Source of the DNA: Aphis gossypii
Lineage: Eukaryota > Arthropoda > Insecta > Hemiptera > Aphididae
Reading direction: 5' to 3'
DNA: 64,000 nt
NCBI RefSeq assembly: GCF_020184175.1
Contig: NC_065531.1
Location: forward strand, 65,364,806 to 65,428,805
The notes under the pieces are model-generated. The model was not told the DNA's origin and did not search any database. It worked only from the letters and a program-made list of their open reading frames with translations. This document shows, piece by piece, positions 38,017 through 52,272 of this stretch; the first letter of the stretch is position 1, and the number at the start of each line of letters is the position of its first letter. Made by a program: the position numbers and the translations under genes.

Positions 38017-38130
38017 ATGGCTGCGAATGCGGCATATCTCGTCGTCCGCGCTCGCATAATTTTCGGACTCGCACACCATCGCCGGGACGTCACCGCCGGT
38101 GGAATCACGAGAATATGCCGGACGTTTGAC
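38017..38130 (+). CDS. First coding exon of an unidentified, probably mitochondrial protein
   Basis: ATG in good context (GTTATGGCT) opens a 38-codon frame ending in phase 0 at a strong donor (GAC|GTAAGTG). It begins MAANAAYLVVRARIIFGLAH and continues with HHRRDVTAGGITRICRTFD (the H is shared). Many arginines, no acidic residue before position 24 and small or hydrophobic residues between make it look like a mitochondrial presequence. No downstream exon is close; a phase-compatible exon lies at 52273. I do not recognise the protein. It could also be a chance frame in GC-rich DNA, but the Kozak context plus donor argue for a real exon. Confidence 0.45.
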
Positions 38131-41100
38131 GTAAGTGCCCAAGAAATTTAGTCGGGGGGAGACGAAAGAAAATTGTGTTGGCAATTGTAATTTGTAGGTA
38201 CAAGTCGCACGTACTTACTTGTATAGTTGTATGTATAATATTTTGCAGCCTCTCTGCTGTTAGTATAGGTACTTAATTTTCGACAGCGTTGTGTATTCGG
38301 AGAAATATACAAACGGGCGCACGTCAGCTGTCTGTACACCACTCGCAGCTGTTGAGCGCGTATCGCCGATTATAATATGCCGATATATATACACGATTTA
38401 TGAACATAATATATTTTATACAATGAATACGGCTTATCATTTGGTATATTTAATTACTAACGACTCCCACTTTTATGAATAAGTTTAAGTCAATTTAACG
38501 ATCAAGTAGGGGGATACATAGTAAAGCTAGGGGGCAGCCTTAGATTTTTATCCATACTTAATTATATTTTATGCGTAGGTAGGTACGTGTGTACTCTGTA
38601 CGATGTCATAGGTATTTTATACACACTTACGTTTTATAAGAATTTATTATAGGTACCTGCTACAATACTAATATTATTCAAAATTACTGTTTATTATGAT
38701 AATTAAGTAAAAATAGCCTTGTACCTGTTACAAAATATTAATAAAAAAAAAAAAAAAAATTAGAAATTTTAATTTTGTTAAAATTTACTATCGGTTAATA
38801 ATTGTTATAATAGATTTTTACGATAAATTTAGATGTAGATATAATTTTATAAACTATGTTATCGCCAGTGGCTTACAGTGGGAGAGGGAGGTCCGATCCA
38901 TTAGGAAAGCAGGGGTAACCGTCCCGATTAAAGATGGACTGTAAAGGGCTTTACTCTCCTAAAATTTTTAACACTCGCTACAATAAAAAAAAATGTGGAT
39001 TAAAAATTTTTTTTTTAAAAATCATAAAACAATATTTGTAAATGATTATAATACAAATAGTCAATATAGGTATAAATACGAATAAATAATATATAATATG
39101 TATAATTTAAATTATAATTTTGTTGTTAGACGATTTATACTATGGCGTATATGTTTTGTGTGCTTACCTATATTATGTTGTTAAATTGATCTAATTTATT
39201 CATTAGTTTGTTAATTCGATGTTAACAAGATATTCACTAGTTTAATAATCTCTACTATTTGCAGAAAGTATTTCAATTTTCATGCACAAATAAAAAATTG
39301 AGACTAACATTTGTGTAACTTTTTTCAAAAGTCTAAGAAGCTAGAACTTAAAAAGAACTTAAATATCATCTTTTATCTATATAAAATGTCATATATATCA
39401 AAGAGTAAATTTCTGTGTCACTTTTCAGACAAAAGCTTAGCAAAATCCTCTTAAGATTTCAAGTCTATAGTTGTCCCATTGCATAACATGCTAATCAAAA
39501 ATGACTATACCTACCTATATTTATTTTATAATAGCACGCGGTTCGTACGTTGCTGACACTGCATATAAATGCAATTATCCTTATTATTTTGTATATTAAA
39601 AGTTATAAACAGTACCTAGTTCCTGGCTGAATAAATTTTATATTTTCATTATTGTTTATTATCTATAGTATGCCTAAATGCCTAAATAATATATTTATTT
39701 TGATAGTAACTTTTGTAATAATATTTTATTAAAAAGCTTATAAATTTACATTGTTCAACTTGCCAGCCTTAGAAAGCCTGCGACCCGGTTGGATTAGTTC
39801 CATTGTCCCATCTGGCCAGTCCACTACTGGTCGTCGCTTACAAATAATTAATAATACTTTTTTCCTGCTGTACTGGGCTGATATTTTTACAATTGAATTT
39901 ATCACGATGAGGAGTTTTAATTAGGGTTTAGGATAATTGTCTCAGTTAACCTACTTATCCCACTCTCAGGATCCCTTTTGATACGATATAAATCCTAGGA
40001 ATTTGGTTACATCTTACACATAATTAGCTACATTAACTTTATACACACCTGGTTACCAATCTAACGATATAGGTATTCTTTGAACCGTGATTATATTTGA
40101 AGGGTTAGCAAATAAAATAAACCTAATATGTAGACCTTTTCATATCATTTATGCTTATATGACTACCTACCGTCGAGATTAAAAATAAACAAATCACTAT
40201 CCATCCCCCATCCATAAACGAGTCATGAGACATTAACACGCTGTGATGCATAATTAAAAGTCCGCGGGTCTCTTGGGAAAACTGCTGTTAGAAGACGTCG
40301 TCAGGAAGTTTAGTTCCGACTAACTTTGGGCTTTAGCGTAGATACAAAATAATATATTATAGTCGTATAGTAGGTATATGATAACGCGTTGTACTTCCTT
40401 CACACTCTACATACTTGGAAAATAATATTATATATACCATAATTTCATACTCACTACGAGGACTTTTACAGCTAAATAGAGAAAAAATTATGTAAATTAT
40501 TTGTACAAGTTCCGTTGACGCCTATTATTTTATTTTGATTATTGATTGATACGAGTATATACTTTGAAACGAGTAATTATTATGGTTGAACTTAAATAAA
40601 TATGTTTCGTTATAACTTATGTTATCGATATCTATTTTTTGATTTCTATATTAATTATACGTGTAATACAACTTATGTACGAGATACATGGGGACAACTA
40701 AAATTCAAATTACAGAAGTGCTAAAATTGTATACACATGGATTACAACCCTTATGTGACCACTACCACTGTCAAATGCATATTAAATAAAATATTTATTT
40801 TTAGCCTACTGCTTGGTTACTATTATACATATTGAAATAAATATATAATTTATAAGTTTAGTAATATAAAAACATTAACAAATTAATAATTATTTCATAC
40901 GGTATCTAATAATTACTTTAACAACGTTTTTCTATAAATCATATTTACCTATTTAATTTACACTTGTGTAATTTTTCTGTATTTAACGCATGTAGACATT
41001 TGTGACATACCTATTCGTTTTAGTAATTAGGTACCAAAGTCTCTTAATGATAATTTAAAATTATGAAGATTTAACAATCGCATTCGTTAATTTTTTTTAA

Positions 41101-43690
41101 AAAGTCTTTATACACATATTATCTAGATTCAAATAATTGTCATTGTGACAACTTAAAATATGAAGCGGGTCGTCAGTATCTCCTAATCTCACTTGATCAG
41201 TGGTATTTTTTTTTACATACTTAACATTTTTTTAAGCTGATACCTATAGAAATACGAATAAAAAATGTTACTTCTTAGATAAAAATATAAAATTGATAAA
41301 GACTTTTGAATTGTGGATTAGTGAAATTTGCTTCTATATTATATTGTTATTATTGTTTCACAAAACATAGGTATAATAAATAATAAAATGTATAAAATTA
41401 AATCGTGATATTCTGGGACTGCACTGCGGCAGTATTTATACTATATCTACACCAATAAAGCTTTTCTGAAATTCATTACAATTTATAAACATGAAATGTT
41501 TTTCTATACTTATAAAATATCTTTAAGTAGGTAATAATATGAATAAAATGAAAATCTTATAAAAAAACGACCGCATTTTAGTAATTTTATTCTAATCAAA
41601 AAATATCTTGGATATTTTGTGTGCGCTAATTTTTCCATAAAATAAGGGCATTAAAGACTTTAGCATTTCCTCCTATAGTTGCATTAATTTCACTACTCAC
41701 TTTTCAGGTCTAAAAAAATAATATTAGTGTACCATAAACATGGTCGATTTGTTATTTTTTAACAATTTATTTATAATGTTTAATAATTTGTTTTTTTAAA
41801 CTTTTAACTTCCGTAGTTCCGTGTCTCATAATATTTATTATATGAGTGATGTTTCATGTGATTGGAATTTGGTTCATTAGTTAAATTAATGTTATTTCGT
41901 TGTCTGCGATATATTTTGAGCCTTTATGTTATATTTTCTCTTAGAACTCGCAGTAAAATAAATTAATAACAACTGTATTGAGCATTGTTATCATTTGGAA
42001 TATTTGTGTCTTTTTTTTTACTCTCATTTTTTTATAGCATGCTGAGCAATGCATTATTATAGTATTATGTATAGCTATATTACCTTGGTAGTTAACAATT
42101 TTTTTAACAGTAGTCACTATAAAGAATTGACTAAATTTAATTTTAACAATTTTTGATATGTATGTATCTTATGGCGGGGGTCATTCTGTTAATTTGTGCA
42201 ACACCGAGAATGTTAACAGTCCAACGGTGATTGTTTATAGCAACCGGTTGCTATGTAAAAATTTAAAAAAAAAATTAATAACAAAAAAAAATATATATTA
42301 TATTTACTGTAGGTAAATTTAATTTAATCCTCTTCTCGTATCTCGTATCTAACAAATAATCAACATCGACATTCTTATGTCAACTATGTTCAGTAGAAAT
42401 TAGACATATACATGTACCGATGTATTTGTATGTAGTGTAGATATAATATAGGTTTTTTTTTTAACTTTTCTTAAAAACCTTCTGTTAAAAACTTTTTAAA
42501 AATTATTTTTGATGTAAATATAATAAAGTTTGTTGGATACTAGTGGGATAGTTAAAAATTTGAACAAATATTGTCATCGGAAAAATATATATTTCATTTC
42601 ATTACATTCTATACTAATAAATAGGTGTACAATTAATTATAATATACGTAAATATGTGATAATATATTCACTGGCGAATGTTCATCTTAACACAATTTGA
42701 ATGTTTTATTAATTTAATATAATATTATAATATGTAAAGATTTCAAAATTTTTACGTTAAAAAGTCTGTTAACATTTTCACCGGAGATATTTCGACGCGT
42801 CACCACTTCATGATCCAATTAGTACTCATATTATAACTGATAACCATAAAATATATATCAAACATACGTTGAAGTGTTGTGATTATAATCTTATAATGAT
42901 GAAATATTTATGCTGAGTTACTGTGCATCTATATAAGTGAAGGAGATGAGTCGATTTTTTTAGTGGTCGTGTTTTTATGTAAAACTTATTATACTCGAGC
43001 GTATTTATGATTTCTTGGTATTTGGCCAATATATTATTAATGTTTTCAAAAAGGTTTAAGGTTTAAGTTTTAAATATATATTTATAGAAAATGATTATAA
43101 TTCCAAAGTGATTTAATTAAAACATAATTCAGTAACGTAAAATTTTGCTTGTGTAGTCAATAACATGAATATATAGGTTAAACTTATTTAAGATCTTTTA
43201 AAAATTTGGTATACTATTGACATAGGTATATATACAATTTTAAACTTTTGGAATAACGTTTATAAAAACTATAGTTTTAATACATAGTTGCGTATTACGC
43301 ATTAAGTTAACAGAACATTGAAATCATTTTAAAATTTTCTTGAAATGTTTAAGAAGCCGTAGCCACCTCAGATACCTTTTTCACATCACTGTATTAATTT
43401 AAAAATAGAAAGTTTTACATTATTTTTCATTATACAAATTAAGGTTTATATGATTTTAAACAAAGTTGTTTAGTGATTTGTTTGACGAATAATGGATTTA
43501 ATGTTAAGGGCATATGAACATTTTTTTTCTAATGCTGTATTTGATAGTATTTAAGTAATACTTTTTTAATGGTAAATATTTAAATAAAATAATAGTAATT
43601 TGTGAACAGATACTGTACTTATTGAAGCGATTCTTCTCAAACTGAGGGAGGGGGGGGGATACCAACAATTTTTAGAATCGCCAAATTCTT
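38131..43690. other. Long non-coding stretch, probably intronic
   Basis: AT-rich DNA, likely part of a long plus-strand intron if the exons at 38017 and 52273 belong together. Contains a CAGTGGC-type transposon end near 38.87-38.96 kb and a GC-richer island at about 39755-39840 that looks like a decayed transposon or pseudogene fragment. No supported exon or complete RNA gene. Confidence 0.45.
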
Positions 43691-43696
43691 GTATTA

Positions 43697-44500
43697 TCAT
43701 GATGGGCGAGACCGTTTTCGACCAAAAACGTGCACTTTCCTTTTCGGCCGATTCACTTTTCGACCAAAACATATATTTTTGTAAAATTATTATGGCAATT
43801 ATATAATTATGAAATTTTAGAATATTATTAAAACTATAAGTTGCATAAAATATAAAAAATTATTTATATATTTAATTATTATTAAATCAACATTATTTTT
43901 ATATTAATATGTCACAATATGTATAATATTATATAAAATAATAAAATAATAATAATAATAAGTAATTTTGTCAAAAGATACAAGATTGTAAATATTTGTA
44001 ATGAATAGTACCAAGAAATTTGAATTTGATTTGCAGAACTTTAAAACTCAAACTTTTAAACTTTAAACTTTAATATATGAAACAATACTGATAATTTTTG
44101 TCGTGAATGATGTATTATTAATATCGTTTTGTAAATAATTTCGTCAAGAATTGTATTCTTATGAATAATAATTCTCCAATTGCAATTGTAAGATAAATTG
44201 AAAAACCTAAAATTAAATTTTTTAGTATTTTTAAAATTGTTATATAATATTGTATTATATTGTGGTACATTAACATAAAAATAATGTTAGTATATTAATA
44301 TTCTTATATTTTAAAAATGTTCTATCTATTATTTTACAACATTTTATGCCACTTATAAAAAATTATATACCAGAAATTATTTTATTTTTTTACATATATT
44401 ATAAAAAATTTTTTTTGGCTGAAAAGGGAATCAGTCTTTTTTAAATTAGGTCGAAAAGGAAGGGTACGTTTTTGGTCAAAAACGGCTATGCCCATCATGA
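43697..44500. mobile_element. Inverted-repeat element (about 0.8 kb MITE)
   Basis: The left end reads TCATGATGGGCGAGACCG then TTTTCGACCAAAAACG and TTCCTTTTCGGCC. The right end on the minus strand reads TCATGATGGGCATAGCCG then TTTTTGACCAAAAACG and TTCCTTTTCGACC. The arms are about 50 bases with a few mismatches. The interior is AT-rich with no open frame of size. I could not fix a target duplication because the ends themselves are palindromic (ATCATGAT). Confidence 0.8.
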
Positions 44501-46880
44501 TGATAATCATAACCATTATTGAAAATTACAATTAATAATAATTTGGGCTTGCCAACTATAAAACGTATAATTCATTTAATAAAATTAGGAAAATACTTCT
44601 AAATTTAGACTTAAAAATAACCAATAACACACGTTTTTTATCTGTGTTCCATTATTTAAGCGTCAGTTGCAAATTGTCCACCAGCCAAAATGAATTATAC
44701 CTATGTTTATACTTTTTTACGTAGTAAAATTAAGTTAAGAAGTTGGCTGAATAAATTAATAATTATAAGAATAAGTAACCAAATCTATTGAACCAAGAAT
44801 ATTTGATAAAATAATTTCTAACTAACAACATCATACTAGTTAGGTATATTAAATTTAAAAATATAATGCACCTATAATATGAGTACATAATGTTAACTTT
44901 TTTAAAGATTGATTTTAAATAAACTTAGTGTAATAGATTTTAAATATTAGTACTGTAATAAATGTATCAAGTATTTATTATTTTTATTTTAATATAATGA
45001 AATCATATTAATTTGTCATTACTTTTTAATGTTATCTTAATAAAAGAGTCACTTAAAATCTTGATGAAATTTTAGCTTTATAGGGAGTCGGGCTTTAAAA
45101 AGGTCAAGAACCGCTACTGTACAGGAATATTATTAAAAAAAAAAAAGAAAGAAATATATAAGAACATATTATATTAGTATTTGTCTATTGATTATTATGC
45201 CATTTTTATTTAAGATTAAAAAAATCATTAGCTCAGAAGTATTTATTACAAAAATAATAAGATTATTTATTATTAGAAATTTAATTAAATATTTTTCCAT
45301 TGTATATTTTATTAAAGATTCTCGAAACATTTATGTATTATTATAATTCTATTCTAAATTATATTAAATAATAAAAACTCGTGTTTTGTAAGGAATTCAA
45401 ACCATATTTTATAACAAACCAACTTCTAATTAATAGTAAATTTTACAATATAGGTTACTGAAAATTGGAATTTTTACATATTTGTATTAAAGTATTATAG
45501 GTAAAAGTGAATTTTAATATTTAATATATTATGCACTACCTACCTATTTAGTAGTATACAAATTACATCATATAATATTATATTAAAATCGTAATTTATC
45601 AAACTATCATATTTATTAAATTCCATTTAAATTTAAAAGTATTATGTTTTTTGTTTTGTTTTGTAAAATGAGACCTCAATAATAATTAAAATATTTTATA
45701 CTCAGACATTAATTAAACATGAGTAATTTTATCACTTGAAAGTAAAAAAAATTGAATAATACGGTAAAAGAAATTATTTTTTTAACCAATAACATATAGT
45801 ATTATGATACCTATTTAAAAAATTCGATTCATGTATGATATATCTATTGAAATAAATGATAATCTGGAAACATATCTAATAACTAGATAATATAGTAACA
45901 CGTTGTTGATGATTTTATTAATTTTAAGTTTTATCTTTATTATAATTTTTAATACTTATTTCAGTATATTTTTAAATAGTATAGGTACGAAATTATATTT
46001 TTTCTTTAGTGTAGATTGTAGAAATATTCATTAAATAATATTAGATGTACAAACTTTTTGAACTAAAAGGTTAGTATTCAAACTTTTGCCGTTTCAACGG
46101 TAATATTTCCATTAGGTATTTTATATTTAACATGGTATTTATTAGTCTATTGCATATACCTGCTATTTATAAAATGTATATAATAATTATACTAAATACT
46201 AGCTACTTATCTAATAATTTTTTTAAATATATTTTCTAAGAAATCTTTTGTGGTATCTTTCTTTTTGTAAATTATAATTGAGAATGCGTATGCAGTGTTG
46301 GAGACTTGAATGGATGAGTAGATAGAATAACATTTTGGAATATTCTTGTAAGCATCAATTGGAAGAACTAACATCTAACTTTACCTACATAGTTAGTCTA
46401 ATAAAATAAAATAATGCATACTTACAATTTCTCTATAGTTCTTTATTATTTTAAAAATGTTGTATGTGTGTGTGCACATTTTATAAATGTGTATATAAAA
46501 TGTATCATTATTTTGAGGTAACGTAAATAATATTATGTAAAATAAGAATAATTACATTAAAAAAATAAATAGCTATTGCTTATTTTGTTATTCGAATGAA
46601 TGAAAAATGGAATTAATAAAAATGTTGTAAAAGTAAAAAATATATACATCAAAGTGAAACTTTAGAAGTATAAATTTTAAGACATGAACTAAATATAGAT
46701 AGAATAAAAAGTTTGGTGAAATGTATAACGTAAAATATATTAAATATCAAATCATTCGAACTTTATTGGTGTTGAGATTTTAATATTTTTTTATGTAGGT
46801 ATTTTATTTTACCTATGGTTGTTCTATTATACAGTAAACAAAAGAATGCATTACATTGTTGTTATATAAACACCGTTTGA
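44501..46880. other. AT-rich non-coding DNA
   Basis: No exon, RNA gene or element with defined ends that I can support on either strand. Confidence 0.5.
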
Positions 46881-46884
46881 CTAT

Positions 46885-47110
46885 GCACTTACCGACATTT
46901 TCTGCAGTTTTTCCTATTGTCATTGTTGTATAAATTTGCGGAATTTTTCACCTCACAGCCAACCCTGCAGACAATCCCCATGACCGGTATGTGGAACACG
47001 CAACTCGATCGCACCGTACTACGTATATCGTACGACGTACTGACTCGTGACTGGGAGAAGTGTAGGGGGTCGCGCTAGCGCGCTATCGGATCAATGTTAA
47101 GACCCATGTT
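46885..47110 (-). promoter_or_regulatory. Possible minus-strand promoter and first exon
   Basis: A GC-richer island in very AT-rich surroundings. Read on the minus strand it ends with GCAGAAAATGTCG followed by a strong donor (GTAAGTGCATAG), so it may be a first exon whose coding part is only ATG TCG. Upstream in the same direction are CACGAGTCAGTACG (initiator-like TCAGT) and CGATAGCGCGCTAGCGCGAC. No matching second exon was found to the left. It could instead be an intronic enhancer or a remnant. Confidence 0.3.
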
Positions 47111-47782
47111 TGGGCGTTGGTTTTATTCCTTTATAATACGTATCTACATACACGCAACATCCGACTTTTCATTAACTTATTGGATCCCTGTTAATATATA
47201 AAAAATAATCATTAATTAAATCAAAGTTAGTGCAAAGTGTGAGCAATGACATTGAGCATAGTTTAATATAAAAAAAAAAAAAAAATTAATATTGTATAAT
47301 AATTATAAATTTTTCGATAGTAACATGTTCATACATAAATATTCAATACACTAACATAAGTATACATTAAAAAAAAATTATTTTAAATAGGTTAAAAATT
47401 GTTCAAGTTCCTTAAAAGTATGAATTTATTTATCCAAATATTGCTAAAACATATAGCTTTAGAATATACTTCTATTTTAAATAATATTGTATGACATATT
47501 ATTTATTTTTAAATATTCTGAAGCACATTAAAATAATAATAATAATATTAAATTATAATGTAATACGTTTATTTAAAAATCTAAAATCATCATAATACAA
47601 TAATATATTAATATATATTTAATTAATACCATTAAATAATGAACATAATTATTTATACTTTTTTTGCTTGTAATTTAAAATGTTCAGAATTATAATATGT
47701 AAATAGCTTTATGAAAATAAAATAACCATCATGATCTACAAATAATTTATTCTGAAATTCCAAGACGAATTTAAAATTAACT
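47111..47782. other. AT-rich non-coding DNA
   Basis: Sequence between the GC island and the tRNA gene. Nothing beyond simple AT-rich tracts is seen. Confidence 0.5.
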
Positions 47783-47864
47783 CGCAGTCGGTAGGATTCG
47801 AACCTACGCTCCCAGAGGGAATCTGATTTCTAGTCAGACGCCTTAACCGCTCGGCCACGACTGC
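47783..47864 (-). tRNA. tRNA-Ser (anticodon AGA)
   Basis: 82 bases on the minus strand. The acceptor stem is GCAGTCG/CGACTGC with discriminator G. The D arm is GGCCGAGCGGTTAAGGC, and the anticodon arm is TCTGA-CTAGAAA-TCAGA with anticodon AGA at 47831-47829. A long variable arm (TCCCTCTGGGAG) is typical of serine tRNAs. The T arm is TAGGTTCGAATCCTA, with an intact B box. There is no intron, and CCA is not encoded. A TTTT run follows within about 15 bases as a Pol III terminator. It reads UCU codons and other UCN codons after A34 modification to inosine. Confidence 0.97.
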
Positions 47865-50800
47865 TTGTTGACTTACTTTTGTAAGTAAGTACATCTAGCT
47901 TCGTTATGTCGATATAACTTATTATATCACGTGTTATTGAAAAATAGTAGGTATGTTCTGTATTTTTGGTAATACATATAAATTAAAAAGTACCTTTGTC
48001 GTCTTTATACTTGTAGATAATATATATTTGTGTATTATGTATTATCTATGTTTATACATGAATACAAGAATTAGTAGTATCTCTACAGTATTCTGTACCT
48101 AGTATTTCTTTAAATTTTATATAAATTGTTTTATTTTTAGCTTAAAAATAACAGTTCTTACTAATTTTAGTTACGTAAAAAAAAATAAGTTTTGATTAAT
48201 TAATATGTATAAAATAATGAATTTACTTTTTTAGATATATAAGCACATAAATATTTATAACTTACTACTTTTTATTCATGTGCCGAATGCCCGAATGCAG
48301 TAGATGTAAGTAGGTACCATATACTATATGCCCATATACCAATACATATGTACCAATGTACCATGTACCAATTACTAATTGTTATATTAACCAAATTTTC
48401 TACAAATATTTATTTTTATTTTTATACTTGTAAATTAATAAAATTGTAATGGTCTAATAAAGTTAATTTTCAAATTATTTCATTATTATCTGTATGTCTG
48501 TATGACTGTGTCTATAGAACATGGACTCTGTACATTTTAATATTCTTACGAGCTACTAGTACAATATCTAAAGAAATGTATTTTAAGAGTTGTACGCTGA
48601 TGCCAAGTGCTGAATAAAAGATGGTCTTTCGTTTTTGACAAGAATCCAATTTTTTGTAATAAAACTTTGGTTTTTGCGGTAAATATTTTTTCTTTGGAGA
48701 TAATATCTGTATAGGTACCTATACATTTTAAATGGACATAAATTTAAAATAAAAAATTCTATTGAACGTAGAGTAAATTGTATATTTGTATACAGTAAGG
48801 AATTTTCTTGCGTTCAACTCCTTTAGGTACATTACAAAATTAATAATACCTTTTTTAATAACATTCTACAAAGAAACTTTTAAAAAATTTAGAAGAAAAT
48901 TTTTGGTTGGAGCGTTAAAGAAATTACTTTTTGATACATTTTAATGTATTTTATATAATGGTTATAACGCGATTAACCAACTTATATCCATTAAAAATAA
49001 ATAAATCAGCGATAATAAAATAAATAACGTTTAATTTTATTATTATAAAATAAGTAAAATATTGATAGAAATGTATTTAATAATCATATAAATATTTATA
49101 TATTTATAAATTATATTTTACCTGCATACATTTAAAAATACCTGTTGCATTTCTTATTTAAGTTTTTTATATTATAATTATTCATCAATAATTTGGTTAA
49201 TTTTAAATAAAGAATATCAATTTATTGATACGTATTATTTAATCTGTGTGCATTATTGCTCGGTAAATAAATCACAAACTATATAATTATTACGAGTATA
49301 ATATAAACATTCGAAGTAAATAATAAAACATGACCGACTGGTTTCAATGTCCACATTTGGATGTGATGTCATTAGTATGGTGCTTCGAGGTCAAGTACCT
49401 AGTATATTCCATTTCACAAACTGCGTCACCGTGTAGTATGATGTAGTACGATTCATCATTCAAAATGTGTATTTTGCGTTTCGAAGGCGTCATAGTATCA
49501 TATTATACTGTTTAAATTTACGCATTTTCTTTCAAATAATTAAATAATTGTAATCTTAATTTTTTGTGGGTTTAGTTTAATACTGGAAATTTTTATTATT
49601 AGTATATTAATGGCCACATTTTTTCAAGTATTAATTTTACTATAGACGTAAATATGCAGGACTTATGATATTATGGTTTGGTGAGACAGATTTGAGGATA
49701 AAAAAAACTTAATAAAAATTGTCGGAAACTTTTGTTTTAATATACAATAATGACTATATTATGTGTAGATCCAATAAATACCGAATTACCTAAGTCAAGT
49801 ATAATACCTATAATGTAGTATGTAAACATTAAGAGTTAAAACAGTGCATTGAGACTATTCTAGATCCTTTGAACCATGCTCCAGTGGCGCACCCGAGGGG
49901 GGGCTTTGGGGCTGTAGCTTTTTTTTACATATTAACTTATACATTATTAAACTGTAATATTATATTGCATATTGTCACAAATATAGCATTACATTGATTA
50001 TTTTTTTTTCAAATTATATTGTAATGTTAGATATAAATTAATAGTTCAATAGAATGTGATAAAGTTTGTAGGTACTACTCTACTTAACCATATCAGTATT
50101 AACCATCATTTTAGTTTTAAAAAAACTAATTCTACAACTAACAAAATAAGTCAGACCACTATATTAAATATTTGTATATGCTTAATTTAAATCAAACAAC
50201 ATTATTTACCTAAAATTAATCTATATAAATAATGATCATTCTGGATTAAGTTTAATACGAATAATACGATTCATTCTAGTAACATTCAATTTTACTTAGT
50301 AACTGTAAACTGTAAAACAAATTAAGTTTTTAAAAATTATTCACTTATTTTATATATTATATAAGTATATACAGGATATTATACACACAATAGTTATGTT
50401 TAAATTAAATTTAAGCATAAAATCCACCTGTGTATAGAACTTTTTTCATTTAATAATTACAATTTGTTCATGGAGATTACTTTTGGCGTCGACTTAAAGA
50501 ATTTAGATACTAACATTAAATTTGATGTTTATTTTTTTGGTGATTTTCCGAAAAGTGTTTAGTGTGTAACCAACTTAATAATGGCAATGTGGCACCAAAT
50601 TCACAAGCTTGATAAATGCATTATTTTAAATTATACCTTATTAATTATAAGTTATTATAAAGGTTCTATCATAGAAATCGACGGAAGCTAAATAATCATA
50701 TCATTTTTGTCATGTACAATATTCTCATTTACATTGTACAATGTACAATATATACATAATATATTTTATTAAAAACGATTCCATCGCCGTTTCATTTGAT

Positions 50801-52272
50801 TTAATATTTATGAACCAACGTGCATACAAACTGCGTAAGGTACCTATCTAGTTTATACGTAGTTTGCATTTATGATTGTCACAACATACAATAATACTTT
50901 ATATTCCAATAAAAGTCAATTTGTGCTTTTATTATTGTTTAATTTTGTTCAATTAGTTATCACCTTTATCAGTAGTTTTAGAAAATGTATTCTTAATTTT
51001 AGTATAAAATATATAAAAAAAAAAAAACCTAAAAAAAATTACAAGAATTAAAAAAAAATTGTTCATAAATTATATCTACATAATATATGAAATTTAAATT
51101 GATCCCCACGTGTATATCTTTTATAAATATAACTCAAACATATATTATATTATTATTAATTTTTTACTTTCTAGTCAATAAAAGATATTATTTTCTTTAT
51201 ACACTTTTTAAAAAATTCTATTCTAAATATATATAAAACAAGTGCGTACATTTCTGTACCTATTTATCTATATACTTAAACCTATACTTATTAGGGTGGT
51301 TCTTCATTGTAGGAGAAGAAAAAAGGTTATTTATTTATGCGGGACTCCCATTTTTTAAGTGTTATGAGAAAATAATTTGTGGCGAATTTTGTTATGATGA
51401 ATTTCCTCCTTCTCATGCCGTTAGAGGGTTGAAAATTGATCAAAGAGGGTAGTTTGAGGTTTTTTTAATTTAATTCGAAAACTTTTGAGCCGAGCGTAAA
51501 AATATATAGAGCTATATTATAATGGAAACTCTAATTTCTATAATTTATGGATCCAAGTATTCCAGAATTATTACATTATAAACATCAGGTCCTATATTTT
51601 AAGCGAGTGTTAATAATTAATATTAAGAGTATAAAGGTTAAATTAGTATACACCGATGGGTTATGACACTTATAACATATAACTTATACAATTTGATACT
51701 TTTATATGTTTTGTATTCTTTTTTCTATAATAAATGAAGTGTGGGATATTGGGAAGTTTAAAATGTGTAATATATTGTTTATAAATATTTAGTGAAAAAA
51801 TAGCTATAATTCAAATTATATTTTTATAATAACCTTCGTATTCAGGTATAAAATTATAAATATATTTATGTATTAATTGACTATATAAGACTGTATAACT
51901 AGTGATTAATGGTTTTAATGGTTATTATAATTTTTAAATATTTAACTATGAATTTAATTTGAAACAGATGAATTAAATGAAAAAACACACATTGTTGTAA
52001 AGCCAATACATTGAAATTCCAATGCTGAAAATGTTAAAATTCAAAAATGTATGTTAAATGTTCGAGTTTACTACTTATATAAATAAATAATAATTTGATT
52101 TGTTTTCTTTTTGAGTACTATAAGTGCTCTTGTGAATAAGTTTTAATGTTTTCACTACTATATATTATATTAAATTTATGTTTTCATTATAAAATGTCAA
52201 ATTTAGTACCTACTTTTAATGATTTATAAAAATTAAGTTTAACTATCATCTTATTCATTGCATTTTTTGCAG
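47865..52272. other. Long non-coding stretch
   Basis: AT-rich, probably intronic or intergenic. A CAGTGGCGCACCCG-plus-G-run transposon-like end lies near 49874-49910. A fragment resembling the end of the modular repeat family lies near 51985-52015 (ACACACATTGTTGTAAAGCC then AATACATT). A GC-richer patch at about 49330-49490 has no recognisable frame. Confidence 0.45.

Noticed and set aside
37710..38342. Multiple overlapping short frames in both directions
   Set aside because: GC-rich promoter DNA yields chance frames; only the 38-codon frame ending exactly at a strong donor (38017-38130) was retained.
43566..43772. 68-codon minus-strand frame
   Set aside because: Spans the outer arm of the inverted-repeat element and is not conserved at the other arm.
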